Source: Selaginella moellendorffii
Lineage: Eukaryota > Streptophyta > Lycopodiopsida > Selaginellales > Selaginellaceae
Direction of reading: 5' to 3'
Length of the DNA stretch: 64,000 bases
Assembly: GCF_000143415.4 (NCBI RefSeq)
Contig: NW_003314279.1
Span: 1,040,091-1,104,090, forward strand
The notes beneath the pieces were generated by a model, which did no database searches, was not told the origin of the DNA, and saw only the letters and a program-made list of their open reading frames with translations. Below, piece after piece: positions 1 through 9,487 of the stretch. The stretch's first letter is position 1, and each line of letters starts with the position of its first letter. A program made the position numbers and the translations under genes.

Positions 1-627
1 TATCCGGCCGCCTTGTCAGTCACAGCGTACTCCTACTTCTTTGGAGCGGGGATGATGGCTCTCGCGGCCTTGTTCACCACAAGAGAGCCGTCAAACTGGT
101 CACTAAACAGCTCGGAGGTCTTTTCTGTGATATATGCTGTAAGTTCCAACATTTTGCGTTCCTTTCCAGCTGATGGAAGAACTTGGTTTCTCACAGGGCG
201 TGATCGCATCTGCACTAAATTATTGGTTACTCACTTGGACCAACAAGCTGCTTGGGCCGTCGTTGGTCGCACTCTATATGCCTCTGCAACCATTTGCCAC
301 GGCAATTCTTGCACACTTTCTTCTCGGCAGTCCTATTTACCTCGGGAGGTCAGCTAAAAAACCGATTTTTTCAAGCTGTTTGTGTTGATATTTGTCTTCT
401 CCAGTGTCTTTGGAGGTGGACTAATTATTCTCGGCCTCTACTGCGTGACATGGGGAAGATGGCAAACTGAGAAACTCCTGCTAGCCACGTCCCATAAACG
501 AGAAGATCACTTCGAGCGATGGAGAGGAGAAGAAGATCTTCCTCTCACGGAATCGCTCTACAGGCTTCTGGATCCCAAAGGCTTGACACAATTGCCACTG
601 TCAAGATCCTGGGGAGAACCACAATGA
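1..627 (+). CDS. WAT1-related transporter (EamA/DMT family), 3' part only
   Basis: This is the C-terminal part of a WAT1-like multi-membrane protein. Members of this family (nodulin MtN21/EamA, drug/metabolite superfamily) sit in plant vacuolar or plasma membranes and move auxin or amino acids. Three exons can be read: <1-138, 197-348 and 405-627. The introns are 58 bp (139-196) and 56 bp (349-404), both GT-AG. Joined, they give the family signature around [20 protein letters not shown], then [13 protein letters not shown] and a last membrane helix [15 protein letters not shown], followed by a charged cytosolic tail of about 55 residues. The 5' half lies outside the window. Splice sites are predicted by frame and family match, not from transcripts. 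The substrate cannot be told from the sequence. Confidence 0.88.
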
Positions 628-798
628 CCAGCAATGAACTCCATCGAGGTACTTTACAAATCCTGCCTCTTTTTTGGTTTTCATTACAAGTGTAGAGAAA
701 AATATGTATCACAACACCTTAGGCACTTCATACCTTGAGGGCTCTCTCTTTTGTCGATGTACAAAATTACTTACTGTTCCTAGTTCTTCCTAGCAGCA

Positions 799-1233
799 TC
801 AAGGGACTTCCAGCAAGCTTGGAGAATCGTTTTTATCCGAGTTGAGATCGAGGGCGCTGAGATCTTTCGCCAGGCTGGTGTTGTGCTGATCTTGCTCTTT
901 GTTCTCTGTGAAAAGGACAATCAAAGGGGTAAAGCTTAAAAGATTTGACTCACCACTGTTGTTGTAGACAGCCGCGCTGTCGTCCTCGGCCAGGAATTCC
1001 ATCTCTTCTTCCTCTTCCATAAGCTCCATCTCCAGCGCCTCTAGATCCTCGGGGCTCAGCTCCTCCTCCATTCCCTGGTACCTCTCCCTGAGCCAGTAAT
1101 CTCTAAACGCGGGGCAATTCTCTACCAGGCACCACCACTCGGGCGAGAAATCCTCCGTGTCGATGTAGGCCGCCGGGATGAAGAGCGGCGCGTGGGGATT
1201 GAGCGTCGACGCCACTGGCGCTTTCACTGCCAT
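799..1233 (-). CDS. ERD15: ERD15-like PAM2-motif protein
   Basis: A small acidic protein of the ERD15 / CTC-interacting-domain family, known in plants as stress-responsive and as a partner of poly(A)-binding protein. Near the N terminus (residues about 9-23) is a PAM2 motif, [15 protein letters not shown], which docks on the MLLE domain of PABP. It is followed by the ERD15 hallmark [21 protein letters not shown] and then an acidic Glu-rich stretch. The open frame gives 144 residues, but it contains a good 48-bp GT-AG intron at 906-953. Splicing keeps the frame and gives about 128 residues, so retained and spliced forms differ only by 16 residues. The start is the first ATG before PAM2. A telo-box-like AAACCCTA lies just upstream (1256-1263). 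It is divergent from the EBS/SHL-like gene and convergent with the WAT1-like gene. Confidence 0.88.
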   Translation of the reverse strand: MAVKAPVASTLNPHAPLFIPAAYIDTEDFSPEWWCLVENCPAFRDYWLRERYQGMEEELSPEDLEALEMELMEEEEEMEFLAEDDSAAVYNNSGESNLLSFTPLIVLFTENKEQDQHNTSLAKDLSALDLNSDKNDSPSLLEVP

Positions 1234-1981
1234 AGCTCGCTTCGCTTCACAAGGAAAACCCTAGAAAAAAACATTGAGCACAGCGTTAAGTAGCGGTATA
1301 TTCTACTCCGCTAACGGTATATCCCGTATAACGGTAAATACCGGCAGAATATCCCTCCGGCGCAATACGGACGCGCGTCAACGGCTCCGAGCAGCGCGGA
1401 CAGCGACGTTGACGTCGAATATCCGGGGCCCGCCAACGGCTCAGATGCCCGGATTGACTGACTGCATCCAACGGCCGTGGATGTGAGAGCCGGGGCGCCG
1501 GACCGACGGCCACGATGCGCGCTGCAGCGTCTTCCATTGGCACAATCGCATTGTTTTTTCATTGTTTTTCGCCACCACCCGCGGCTATGGCGGATCGCCG
1601 TGCGCATTGCGCTTCATGGACGTCGCGTTCGCCACGCCATCTCGCGCCGGGCGCGCTGGCGATGGCCGATCTGGCGGCTTGATCACGTAGGGGAGAATAT
1701 CGCCTGTAGCCTCGCTCCTTCCAGTAGATTCTAGGGTTTTGGGCGATGGCGGGGGAGAGGCGGTCCGAGGTGCTGCGTCGGCGCCGGCCGCGCCAGGCCA
1801 ATGCTAGGGATTGAGCTGCTAGCTAGGGATTGTGTGTGTGTGGGCGCGCCTCGATCAGCGAGCTCTCTGGCGGGCTCCAAGTTTTCTTCCCAGGAGGGCG
1901 ATTCTTTTGCATGACAACGCTCACCCGGGCTTCCAGGCGCTGGCAGGAGAAGAGATTCATCGTCGATAGCGTAGCTACAGC
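1234..1981. promoter_or_regulatory. Divergent promoter region between ERD15-like and EBS/SHL-like genes
   Basis: About 750 bp separate the two divergent start codons and hold no believable gene; open frames here overlap on both strands and match nothing. Telo-box-like sequences lie at both ends: AAACCCTA at 1256-1263 for the minus gene and CTAGGGTTTTG near 1732-1742 for the plus gene. A CCATTGG (CCAAT-type) site is near 1535. Between about 1298 and 1360 there is a cluster of CGGTATA/CCGTATA-like repeats bounded by ATATTCT and AGAATAT. Promoter function is inferred from position. Confidence 0.5.
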
Positions 1982-2966
1982 ATGGTTAACAAAGGAGTGA
2001 AGAAAGTGCTCGACTCGTACACTATCAAGGGGACCAACAAGACCATCAAAGGTACGTGCTTTCCTCAGTGCATGTAGAGAGGAGAGGCAGCATTCTCCGA
2101 GAGGAAAGGCATTGATCCAAGAAATGGATTCTTTGGTTTGCTTTCTTTTGCTTGCAGTTGGAGACGCAGTGTTGATGCGTGCTCAAGATCCCGAGAAGCC
2201 GCCATACGTTGCTCGCGTAGAGCAGATCGAGGCGGACACCAAGAACAATGCCAAGGTCCGGGTGAGGTGGTACTACCGGCCCGAGGAATCCATGGGCGGC
2301 CGGAGACAGTTCCATGGATTCAAGGAGCTCTTTTTGTCGGACCACTACGACGTCCAGAGTGCCGATACCATCGAAGGCAAGTGCATTGTTCATACTTTCA
2401 AGAACTACACCAAGCTGGAGAGTGTGGCATCCGAGGACTACTTTTGCCGGTTCGAGTACAAGGCGGCCACGGGAGGCTTCACTCCGGATCGAGTCGCAGT
2501 GTAAGATTGACAAAGCTCTCACTTTGGATTCTCTATCTTATGCTCTCTTTTTTTGGGTTTGAAACAGGTACTGCAAGTGCGAGATGCCTTACAACCCGGA
2601 TGATCTTATGGTGCAGTGTGAGGAGTGCAAAGACTGGTAAGAATCAGTTTCTCTCAAATCCAAAAGCCTTGGCAGCCTCCGATGAAAAAAATGGCAGGTT
2701 TCATCCATCTTGCATCGGACTGCCGGTGGATCAAGTGAAGAAGATGGAGAGCTACTACTGCCCGGATTGCTCTCCGCAAGCACAAGACAAGTCCAAGCCC
2801 ACGGGTCACAAGGTGTCGTCCTCTAAGCCGAAGCTCCCGCAGAAAGTTTCGCCTCCGCAAGAACTCAAGGTACTAAGCTACACGAGAGTGGAAAAAAAAA
2901 ACTACCTTTTTCTATTTGAAGTGATTGATTTACCTGCAGGTGGATCCAAAGCGGCGAAAGAAGTAA
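1982..2966 (+). CDS. EBS: EBS/SHL-like BAH-PHD histone reader
   Basis: A plant chromatin reader of the EARLY BOLTING IN SHORT DAYS / SHORT LIFE family. In Arabidopsis the BAH domain reads H3K27me3 and the PHD finger reads H3K4me3, and the proteins repress flowering genes. Five exons are supported: 1982-2051, 2158-2500, 2568-2636, 2698-2869 and 2940-2966, with GT-AG introns of 106, 67, 61 and 70 bp. They total 226 codons plus stop, close to the Arabidopsis length. The N-terminal [10 protein letters not shown] leads into the BAH domain (about 23-137; RWYYRPEES and GGRRQFHG are diagnostic). The C4HC3 PHD finger spans 139-185 with C140, C142, C155, C158, H163, C166, C182 and C185. The tail VDPKRRKK resembles a nuclear localisation signal. 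EBS and SHL are not separable here. Confidence 0.94.
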
Positions 2967-3320
2967 TGGCAAGAAGCCTTGGCAGCAGCAGTGGGATGAG
3001 TAAAACAGAAAAAAACACTTATTTTACTGAGAGCACAGTGTTGTGGCCACGGCAAAAGCTCAAGTGGCTGAGAGAGGGAGAGAGAGAGAGAGGAGATGTA
3101 AAGCCTCTAGCGAGAAGGGGAAGTAACTTGTCTCTGTTGTGTAAGATCATTGCGGGAAGGTGTAAGATCATCTCGAATCTCTGTTATAATCTATAATCAA
3201 AGTCACTATTATGGAGAAAGTTTTCTTCTGTTGATTCAACGGTCTCCTCGTTTTTCGGTAGAACTTAGATCTTCCTCGTTTTCCGGAGAAAGTGAAGAGA
3301 AAATAGCTAGTTTCATGGAG

Positions 3321-3767
3321 CAGCAAAGAAACTCACGCTTTGATCACTGGAAGCATGCTCTAAGTTTGAGGCAACGTTTTGATGCTTCCTTCGTCGCGAA
3401 TCTCACTTCCAACAAGAGCTTTCAATCCTACAAACGCAAACTCCACGACATTTGCGGCGAGCCAGATGATCTTTCGCAAACCGAGAGCTAACTTTCTAGC
3501 TCCTCGCAAAAAGAAAGAAGCTTGCCATGGGATCTTTCTTTTTGCGAGGAGCCAGAGGGGGTGGTGTTGTGACCTCTTATGCCGAGTGTGGCCGAGCAGC
3601 AAACTAACTCACGATTTGATCACACCCCCAAAGTTTAGGAACAGCGATTCGACGCTTCCTTCGTCGCCACATTCACCTCCAACAAGAGCTTTCAATAATC
3701 ATACAAAGCGCGAACTCCACGACATTGTTGCTTACTCGCGGTGATCCAGATGGTCTTTCGCAAAACC
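3321..3767 (+). repeat. Degenerate direct repeat flanking a hairpin
   Basis: A block of about 165 bp at 3321-3488 recurs at 3597-3767 with substitutions and small indels. Shared segments include GCTTCCTTCGTCGC, CCAACAAGAGCTTTCAAT, CTCCACGACATT and CCAGATG.TCTTTCGCAAA. The two copies bracket the 20-bp inverted repeat at 3499-3552. No coding sequence is recognisable in the blocks. Confidence 0.75.
3499..3552. repeat. Perfect 20-bp inverted repeat (hairpin)
   Basis: The arms 3499-3518 (GCTCCTCGCAAAAAGAAAGA) and 3533-3552 are exact reverse complements with a 14-nt spacer. As RNA this would be a strong stem-loop. It could be a small-RNA precursor, a terminator-like structure or a remnant of a small inverted-repeat element; the sequence does not decide. 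Confidence 0.8.
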
Positions 3768-4777
3768 TTACGAAGCCACGATTCAAGCTATCGAAAGCGA
3801 AAGCTCTTCACAGATCATTTTCTGTTTTCGAATGTCAAAACGTACTTTTGAGAGTGTTCGACATCACTGTTTTCTCTTCTTTTATTTTACTCGATCTGTT
3901 GACAATTTGCCTCCTCATCCACTAGAGCCATATTCTATTCGATTTGATCGCGAGAATATAATCAAAGCCGCTGGTCTTTCCTTCCAGCCTCGATCGAAGA
4001 CTCTCAGTTGTGTCAGTGCGACTCTTTCGCAACAAAGAAAAAAACACAGAGGATATGATCCTACATACAAGATGACGAGGAATTCACAACATCGGAAGCA
4101 CAGTAGCGCTACTGGTTGGTTTTGTTTGGTGGTTTGGACTCCAGCGAATCGTGAATTGGTGGCCGCGCACACGCAAAATCTCGTTCTTTTCCTTCCGTGC
4201 TCCTTGTCAACATTCTTGGGCTTGATCTCGCTCGCATCAGCGTATATTTCCACTGTACCGGCGAGCCAGCGCGAATCGGCCCACCACAAATCCGAATGGT
4301 CACCGCCAACTTCCAAATCTCCCAGAGTTTCTCTTTCCTCCCCGGTTTTTTTTTTTCTTTTCTTTTCATTTTTGCTCTCTTTTCTTTGGTTTTCCGTGAG
4401 GATAAAATCCTTGACTTCATGCCTCGCTTTTGTTCCAATAATGCAGAGATGTCCGCGCTTTATTGACAAAAATGTCCACTCGGAGATGAGCGCAAAGTTA
4501 CTCGCGCGGTGCGGTGCTCTCCCGAAAAAAAGAAAGAGAGAGATTTTTAAAGAAAATCTAGGCGTGAAGATTTGGAAGACGGAAAAAAACAAAAAAAAAA
4601 CAAGTCCCAAGCGGGGCAGCGTGTTGATCTTGCAATCCGGGAGGAAAGCGAAAGCTGAAATGACCCTTCGACTTTTAAAGCTTTTGTGTTCCTGGGGAAG
4701 AAGCAAACGAAGTCAAGTTGGGAGGAGCTCACACCGACGGGTAGATCAATGTCTAGAACTAGATAAGTTTCACGCCG

Positions 4778-4895
4778 ACAAAGCTCTTCGCATGGCTCGC
4801 AAGATCCTCCGCGCTTCCTAGGAGATAAGCTTCCCCAAGAGCTCGCTACATCCACAAAGTTCTTGGCATGGCTCGCAAGATCCTCAGCACTTCCC
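4778..4895 (+). repeat. Local duplication of the ATL gene start, creating an upstream ORF
   Basis: The segment 4778-4819 is repeated at 4854-4895 with few changes; both contain CATGGCTCGCAAGATCCTC. The downstream copy holds the real start of the ATL gene. The upstream copy gives an ATG at 4792 that opens a 9-residue frame (MARKILRAS) ending at a TAG at 4819-4821. If the transcript begins upstream of 4792, this is an upstream ORF whose peptide starts like the main protein. Confidence 0.75.
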
Positions 4896-5557
4896 CTCCA
4901 CCGGAGGACTCGCGGAGCCCGCTCCACATCTCCTCGTACAGCCTCCCATCCGGCTCCCGGATCCCCAAGGTGATGATCGCGGTGGTGGCGGGATTCGTGC
5001 TCACCACCGCCATCATCTATTACACTTGCAAGTGGGTCTTCCGCAAGAAGTGCCCCGACGCCACCGACGCCACCGCCGCCGCCTCCGGCGCCCCTCCGCC
5101 ACAGCCGGACTCGCTCGAGGAGCTCCAGGCCCGGGTCACCAAGAGCCTGGCGCAGCGCCTGGGCAGCAAGATCGCCACGGCCATCCCGACGGTGAGCTAC
5201 GCGGAGCTGGCGGAGTTCCGTGCCAGGGGCGATCCCAGCGGTGGCGCCGCCGCCGCGGAGGCGGAGGCTTGCGCGGTCTGCCTCACGGACTTCTCCAAGA
5301 ACCCGGCGGGGACCAAGATCAAGATCCTGCCCAAGTGCGCGCACGCATTCCACTGTAGCTGCATCGATCTGTGGCTCATGACCCACGCCTCGTGCCCGAT
5401 CTGCCGCGCCAGCTTGTTCGTAGCGCTGGCGGACCTAAATGCCTGGGCCTCTCGCGGCGGCGCCTCCTCTTCCCCAACGCCGCCGCCGCCGCCTCCAATC
5501 GAGCATCGTCCTCCTCTTCCGCCCGAGCGCCGCCCCGAGGATCAAGGAGGCGTGTGA
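4868..5557 (+). CDS. ATL-type RING-H2 E3 ubiquitin ligase
   Basis: A 229-residue intronless membrane RING-H2 protein of the plant ATL family, which recruits E2 enzymes to ubiquitinate targets at endomembranes. One hydrophobic helix is at about residues 35-53, followed by basic RKK. A region resembling the family's conserved segment before the RING (PTVSYAELAEF) is at about 107-117. The RING-H2 ligands are C135, C138, C157, H159, H162, C165, C176 and C179, with the typical CIDLWL..H..CPICR end. The gap between the second and third ligands is 18 residues, a little longer than usual. The C terminus is proline-rich. The start was chosen at 4868 because it gives the full N-terminal region; the duplicate ATG at 4792 runs into a stop. 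It converges on the PPR gene downstream (38 bp apart). Confidence 0.92.
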   Translation: MARKILSTSPPPEDSRSPLHISSYSLPSGSRIPKVMIAVVAGFVLTTAIIYYTCKWVFRKKCPDATDATAAASGAPPPQPDSLEELQARVTKSLAQRLGSKIATAIPTVSYAELAEFRARGDPSGGAAAAEAEACAVCLTDFSKNPAGTKIKILPKCAHAFHCSCIDLWLMTHASCPICRASLFVALADLNAWASRGGASSSPTPPPPPPIEHRPPLPPERRPEDQGGV

Positions 5558-5595
5558 TAGTGTCCGAGAATCCCTAGATCTGTGAGGATTGGCTT

Positions 5596-7281
5596 TCACC
5601 CGTGTTCCCCGGCATCGAGACAGAGCATGTTGGAGACCAGGATATGGGATGCCGGGGAATCTCCAGCATTCCAGGATCCAGTGGCGGCGGCGGCGATGGC
5701 GGCGGCGCGGGAGCCCAGCTGGAGCTCGCCGTGGATTCCACACGCCGCCAGTAGCGTCTTGGCGGTGGTGGAATCGGGCACGAAGGGCATTGCGCCCATG
5801 AGCTCCAGCGCGCGGTCCGTGTGGCCGGCCTTGCCCAGCGCCGCGATCACGCAGTTGTAGTGCTCGATCGTGGCGGCGATCTGGTGGTCCGAGATCATGG
5901 ATTGGAAGAAGAATCGCGCCTCGCGCAGGGATCCGTGGTGGATGCAAGCGCCGAGAATCGCGGTGAAGGTGAGGTCGTCGGCAATTGCGCCACCCTCGAG
6001 CTCCATCTCGCGCGCGCGGTGGAAGCTCGCGGCGGGCAGCCCCGCGTTCGCGTAAGCGGCGATCGCGGCCGTCCATGAGATGGAATTCCGCTCCGGAATG
6101 GACTGGAAAAGAGACTCGGCAGCCGCCGGATCCCCCGAGCGGGCATACGCTGCAAGAACAGAGTTCCAGCACGAAAGACTGCTCTGCGGCATTCGATCAA
6201 GCACAGATCTCGCAAGAAGTGGACAGTTGTTGTCGGAGTATGCCGCGCCGATTGCGTTCCATGACACAGCGTTTCTGCAGCACATCGATTGAAAGATCTC
6301 TTGCGCTTTCTGGATTTGCCCTCTCTGGGCATGAGCCGTAATCAGCGACGTCCACGAGATCGTATCTTTCGCAGGCATTCTCTCAAGAACTGCTGTGGCC
6401 GAGGACAACATCCCGTTTTCTATGTAGACATGAAGAATTGCGTTCCAGGAGACGATGTTCCTTTGCGGCATCTCATCGAAGACTTTCTTCCCATGAACCA
6501 CATCTCCGCCAGCGGCAAAGGTGGCAAGAAGCGCAGTTGAGGAGCAGATATTGTTCTTGGGAATCATCCGGCACAGAGCCTTTGCAAGATCAATTTCAGA
6601 GCACTGCGAGCACGCAGCGATCATCGAACACCATGACACGTCGCTCTTTTCTGGCATCAAATCAAACACCCTTTTGGCCTCGACTATATGCCCAGATTGG
6701 GCATACGCAGTCACCACAGCCGTCCACGCCACCACATTCCATGCGGGCATTTTCTCCAGAACGTCCCAAGCGCCATCTCCTGCGTACGATGAAATCATGG
6801 CCGTCCACGCGACTACATCCCTTCCAGACATTCCGGCATAGAACAATCTCCTCGCGCAAAGGAACCGGCTGTGCTTCACATAGGCTTGGATCAAGCTTGT
6901 GACTGCAATGGGATTGCTCTCCGGAATTCTTTCTAGAATGGCAGTGGCATCGTCTATGAGACCGTGTTGGGCGCAGCACTGAACCACCGACGCCCACGAG
7001 ACCGAGTCGGTCTCGGGCATCTTCTCGAAGGTAGTCCGAGCTTCTTGTGGATGCCCAGACTGGGCATATGCAGCAATCAGCAAGTTCCAGGAGAAAACGT
7101 TTCGATTATTCAGTCCGTGGAAGATGAACTCTCCAGCTTCTAAATCACCACACCTCACAAACATCTGGATGAGGAGATTGTGTAAGTAAGTGTCCTTGCT
7201 GTGGACAAGGGCATTGTAAATCTGCCAACCTTGATTGATATCTTTACACTTTCTTATCAAGCTCGCAAACTTTTGCATCAC
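5596..7281 (-). CDS. PLS-class pentatricopeptide repeat protein (561 aa)
   Basis: An intronless PPR protein. Such proteins bind organellar RNA in a sequence-specific way and act in editing, splicing or stability. Most of the chain is tandem 31-residue S-type motifs with the signature SWN/SWT..I.AYA.SGH..EA...F..MPE, about 15 in all. The C-terminal part (HYNCVIAALGKAGHTDRALELMGAMPF onward) resembles E1/E2 motifs but stops soon after HILVSNML; there is no DYW deaminase domain. The start is a double ATG; no clear transit peptide is visible, so the true start could be missed. It begins only 46 bp after the stop of the next PPR gene on the same strand. Confidence 0.88.
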   Translation of the reverse strand: MMQKFASLIRKCKDINQGWQIYNALVHSKDTYLHNLLIQMFVRCGDLEAGEFIFHGLNNRNVFSWNLLIAAYAQSGHPQEARTTFEKMPETDSVSWASVVQCCAQHGLIDDATAILERIPESNPIAVTSLIQAYVKHSRFLCARRLFYAGMSGRDVVAWTAMISSYAGDGAWDVLEKMPAWNVVAWTAVVTAYAQSGHIVEAKRVFDLMPEKSDVSWCSMIAACSQCSEIDLAKALCRMIPKNNICSSTALLATFAAGGDVVHGKKVFDEMPQRNIVSWNAILHVYIENGMLSSATAVLERMPAKDTISWTSLITAHAQRGQIQKAQEIFQSMCCRNAVSWNAIGAAYSDNNCPLLARSVLDRMPQSSLSCWNSVLAAYARSGDPAAAESLFQSIPERNSISWTAAIAAYANAGLPAASFHRAREMELEGGAIADDLTFTAILGACIHHGSLREARFFFQSMISDHQIAATIEHYNCVIAALGKAGHTDRALELMGAMPFVPDSTTAKTLLAACGIHGELQLGSRAAAIAAAATGSWNAGDSPASHILVSNMLCLDAGEHG

Positions 7282-7327
7282 ATTCTTGAGACAAGAGCTT
7301 TGTGTCTAGACTTTAATCTCTATGGTT

Positions 7328-9487
7328 CTAGTTTGCGACATCAAAGTGATCGTCCCAAGCGCTCTCATTGTTTGCAAAGCTTTTGTGGAGATCAAAAGCC
7401 CAGGTGTTGGAAAGCAACACGTAAGAAGACGTGAGCCCCGCATCGATGGTGAAAACTCTCCTCGCAGCGGCCTGGCCGAGTGTGATCTCCCCTTGCATCG
7501 AGCAGGCGCCGAGAAAGCTTGTCCATGGAGCAGTGTGGCTTTGCTCGGGCATCCGGCGGAGCAGCTCCCCGGCCTCCTCCAGCCGCCCTACCCGACACAG
7601 AGAATCGATCACACACCCGTAGTGGCTGCGTAGTCTTGAGAGGCCGCGCTCGCTGAGAGACGCAAAATGGTGCCAAGCCTCGTCCAGCCTTCCGGCATGG
7701 CTGCAAGCAAAAATTACTGCCAAGATGGTCACCTCGTCCGGCCTATCACCCTCGAGTTCCATCAGCGAGAAGAGCTCCAGCGCCTCCGGGGAAGCGCCGT
7801 TCTGCGCATTCCCAGCGACGATTGCATTCCAAGACATCACGCTCTTGCACGGCATTTGCAAGAACAGCTCCTTAGCTTCGTGGAGCTGCCCGTTTTGGGC
7901 ATATCCGGCAACGATGGCGTTCCACGAAACCAGATCCTTCTCCGGCAATCCATCAAACAATGCCCGAGCTTCGTCCATATACCCGTTTTGACCATACAGA
8001 GAGATCATCGCGTTCAAAGACACAATGTTCCACTGCGCCATCTTTTGGAACATTGCGAACGAAATCTCCATGTTTCTGTGCTGGCCATACGACGCCGCCA
8101 GCGTCGTCCACACAACCACGCCTCTCCCGCTCATGGAATCAAAAAGCATCTTCGATTCCTCAAAATGCCCGGCTTGGGCACATGCTGCGATTATGAAACC
8201 CCAAGATATTGTATCTGCCTCGGGCAAGCGATCAAAGAGCTGCCTAGTCTCGCGAAACTCACCACGGATCGCATACGCTTCCATCATCACATTGAACGAG
8301 ACGACGTCATGCTGGGGCATCATCTCGAAGAGCTTCCTCCCGGCCTCCAAATCCCGCCTTGCGCTAAATCCCGACACCAGCATCGTCCACACCACAATGT
8401 CGCGATCGGGGATCGCCCAAAACAGCCTCACCGCGTCGCCCATCTCGCTCAACTTCACGAGAGCGGAGAGCATCGTGGACCAGGTGACGGAATTCGAGTG
8501 AGGCATGAGGTGAAACACGGATCCGGCGTCCTCGATCCTCGAGTTTTGGACGCACGCCGACAGCATCATCCCCCAGGCGATGACATCCTTGAACGGCAAG
8601 AGATCAAAGAGCTCTCTCGCTCGCCCAAATTGCCCGCTCTGCGAGTAACCATCGAAGAGAGCGCCCCAAGAGAAGACGTTCCTCTCCGGCATCGCGTCAA
8701 AGCACTGGTGGGCAAACTCCAGGTCTCCGGAGGATGCAAATGCTCCAATCAGGACGTTCCATGTCACCTCGTTTCTCGCCGGCATGGAATCAAACAATCG
8801 ACGCGCTTGGACGAGATGCCCAGACCGGGCATATGCAGTTAGCATGGCTGTCCAGGACACCACGCTTCTCTGGGGCATCTTGGAGAATATTTTACTCGTA
8901 TCGTCAAGTTTTCCGTTGTTAGAGAACCCAACTAAGATCGAGGTCCACGAGTAAACGTTTCTCTGATCCATGGATTGAAACAACGCGAGCGCCTTGATCA
9001 GATCTCTGCTTGCGGCAAATGCATGGATCATGATGTTCTGCGCGATTGCATCCGCGTAAGGCAAAGAATCGAAGAGGATTTTCACGTCGTGGAAATGACC
9101 AGATTGAGAGCAAGCGCTGAGGAGCGTCGTATAAGCGACCAGGTTTTGCTCGGGCATTTTGTCAAAAATCAGTTTGGCCTGCAGCAAATGCCCGTTGCGG
9201 GCAAATGCCGCAAGCAGGAAGTTCCACGAGAACTGGCTCGTGCTGCCGCGGAGGGCGTTGAAAACAGCGAGAGCATCGCCAGGCGCGCCACATCTCCCAT
9301 ACATTTCCACCAGGCGATTGGCGAGAAATGTGCTGCAGGACTGGTCGCTAGATTGGATGAGCCTGTGGATCTTGCGCCCCTCAGCCAGGTCCCGAGCCGC
9401 CCCACACGATTTGATGAGCTCGGCGTAGTAGCCAGTAAGATCGTCCGCCTGACCTTTGGAGCGCTTGGAGGACCGAGCCAGTGACAT
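7328..9487 (-). CDS. PLS-class pentatricopeptide repeat protein (719 aa)
   Basis: An intronless PPR protein of mainly 31-residue S motifs (about 19). It starts with a motif typical of the family's N terminus (YYAELIKSCGAARDLAEGRKIH) and ends in E-type motifs (HYGCVIDSLCRVGRLEEAGE, then SYVLLSNTW). No DYW domain is present. The N terminus before the first motif is basic and Ser-rich (MSLARSSKRSKG), which fits weakly with an organelle-targeting peptide. It is co-directional with the 561-aa PPR gene and divergent from the 821-aa PPR gene. Overall similarity among the three suggests local duplication. The RNA target cannot be read reliably by eye. Confidence 0.9.
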   Translation of the reverse strand: MSLARSSKRSKGQADDLTGYYAELIKSCGAARDLAEGRKIHRLIQSSDQSCSTFLANRLVEMYGRCGAPGDALAVFNALRGSTSQFSWNFLLAAFARNGHLLQAKLIFDKMPEQNLVAYTTLLSACSQSGHFHDVKILFDSLPYADAIAQNIMIHAFAASRDLIKALALFQSMDQRNVYSWTSILVGFSNNGKLDDTSKIFSKMPQRSVVSWTAMLTAYARSGHLVQARRLFDSMPARNEVTWNVLIGAFASSGDLEFAHQCFDAMPERNVFSWGALFDGYSQSGQFGRARELFDLLPFKDVIAWGMMLSACVQNSRIEDAGSVFHLMPHSNSVTWSTMLSALVKLSEMGDAVRLFWAIPDRDIVVWTMLVSGFSARRDLEAGRKLFEMMPQHDVVSFNVMMEAYAIRGEFRETRQLFDRLPEADTISWGFIIAACAQAGHFEESKMLFDSMSGRGVVVWTTLAASYGQHRNMEISFAMFQKMAQWNIVSLNAMISLYGQNGYMDEARALFDGLPEKDLVSWNAIVAGYAQNGQLHEAKELFLQMPCKSVMSWNAIVAGNAQNGASPEALELFSLMELEGDRPDEVTILAVIFACSHAGRLDEAWHHFASLSERGLSRLRSHYGCVIDSLCRVGRLEEAGELLRRMPEQSHTAPWTSFLGACSMQGEITLGQAAARRVFTIDAGLTSSYVLLSNTWAFDLHKSFANNESAWDDHFDVAN

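Larger units (their letters stand above)
2967..4791. other. Intergenic stretch with repeats, no supported gene
   Basis: This holds the 3' flank of the EBS/SHL-like gene, a GA-rich microsatellite (about 3070-3095), a degenerate direct repeat and a hairpin (separate entries), and AT-rich low-complexity sequence up to the ATL gene. Long open frames overlap on opposite strands at 3832-4821 and 3915-4706. Neither contains a recognisable domain, and they are composition-driven. The last part probably contains the ATL promoter. Confidence 0.6.

Noticed and set aside
1274-1801. Several GC-rich frames of 70-98 codons between the ERD15-like and EBS/SHL-like genes
   Set aside because: Overlapping on both strands, Arg-rich, without homology; the interval is better explained as a divergent promoter.
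3832-4821. 329-codon plus-strand and 263-codon minus-strand frames (3,915-4,706)
   Set aside because: They overlap on opposite strands, show homopolymer-rich text and no domain, and end in the duplicated ATL start segment.
7667-8842. Long frames antisense to PPR genes (also 10,498-11,493 minus)
   Set aside because: Shadows of repetitive PPR coding sequence; no independent domain.
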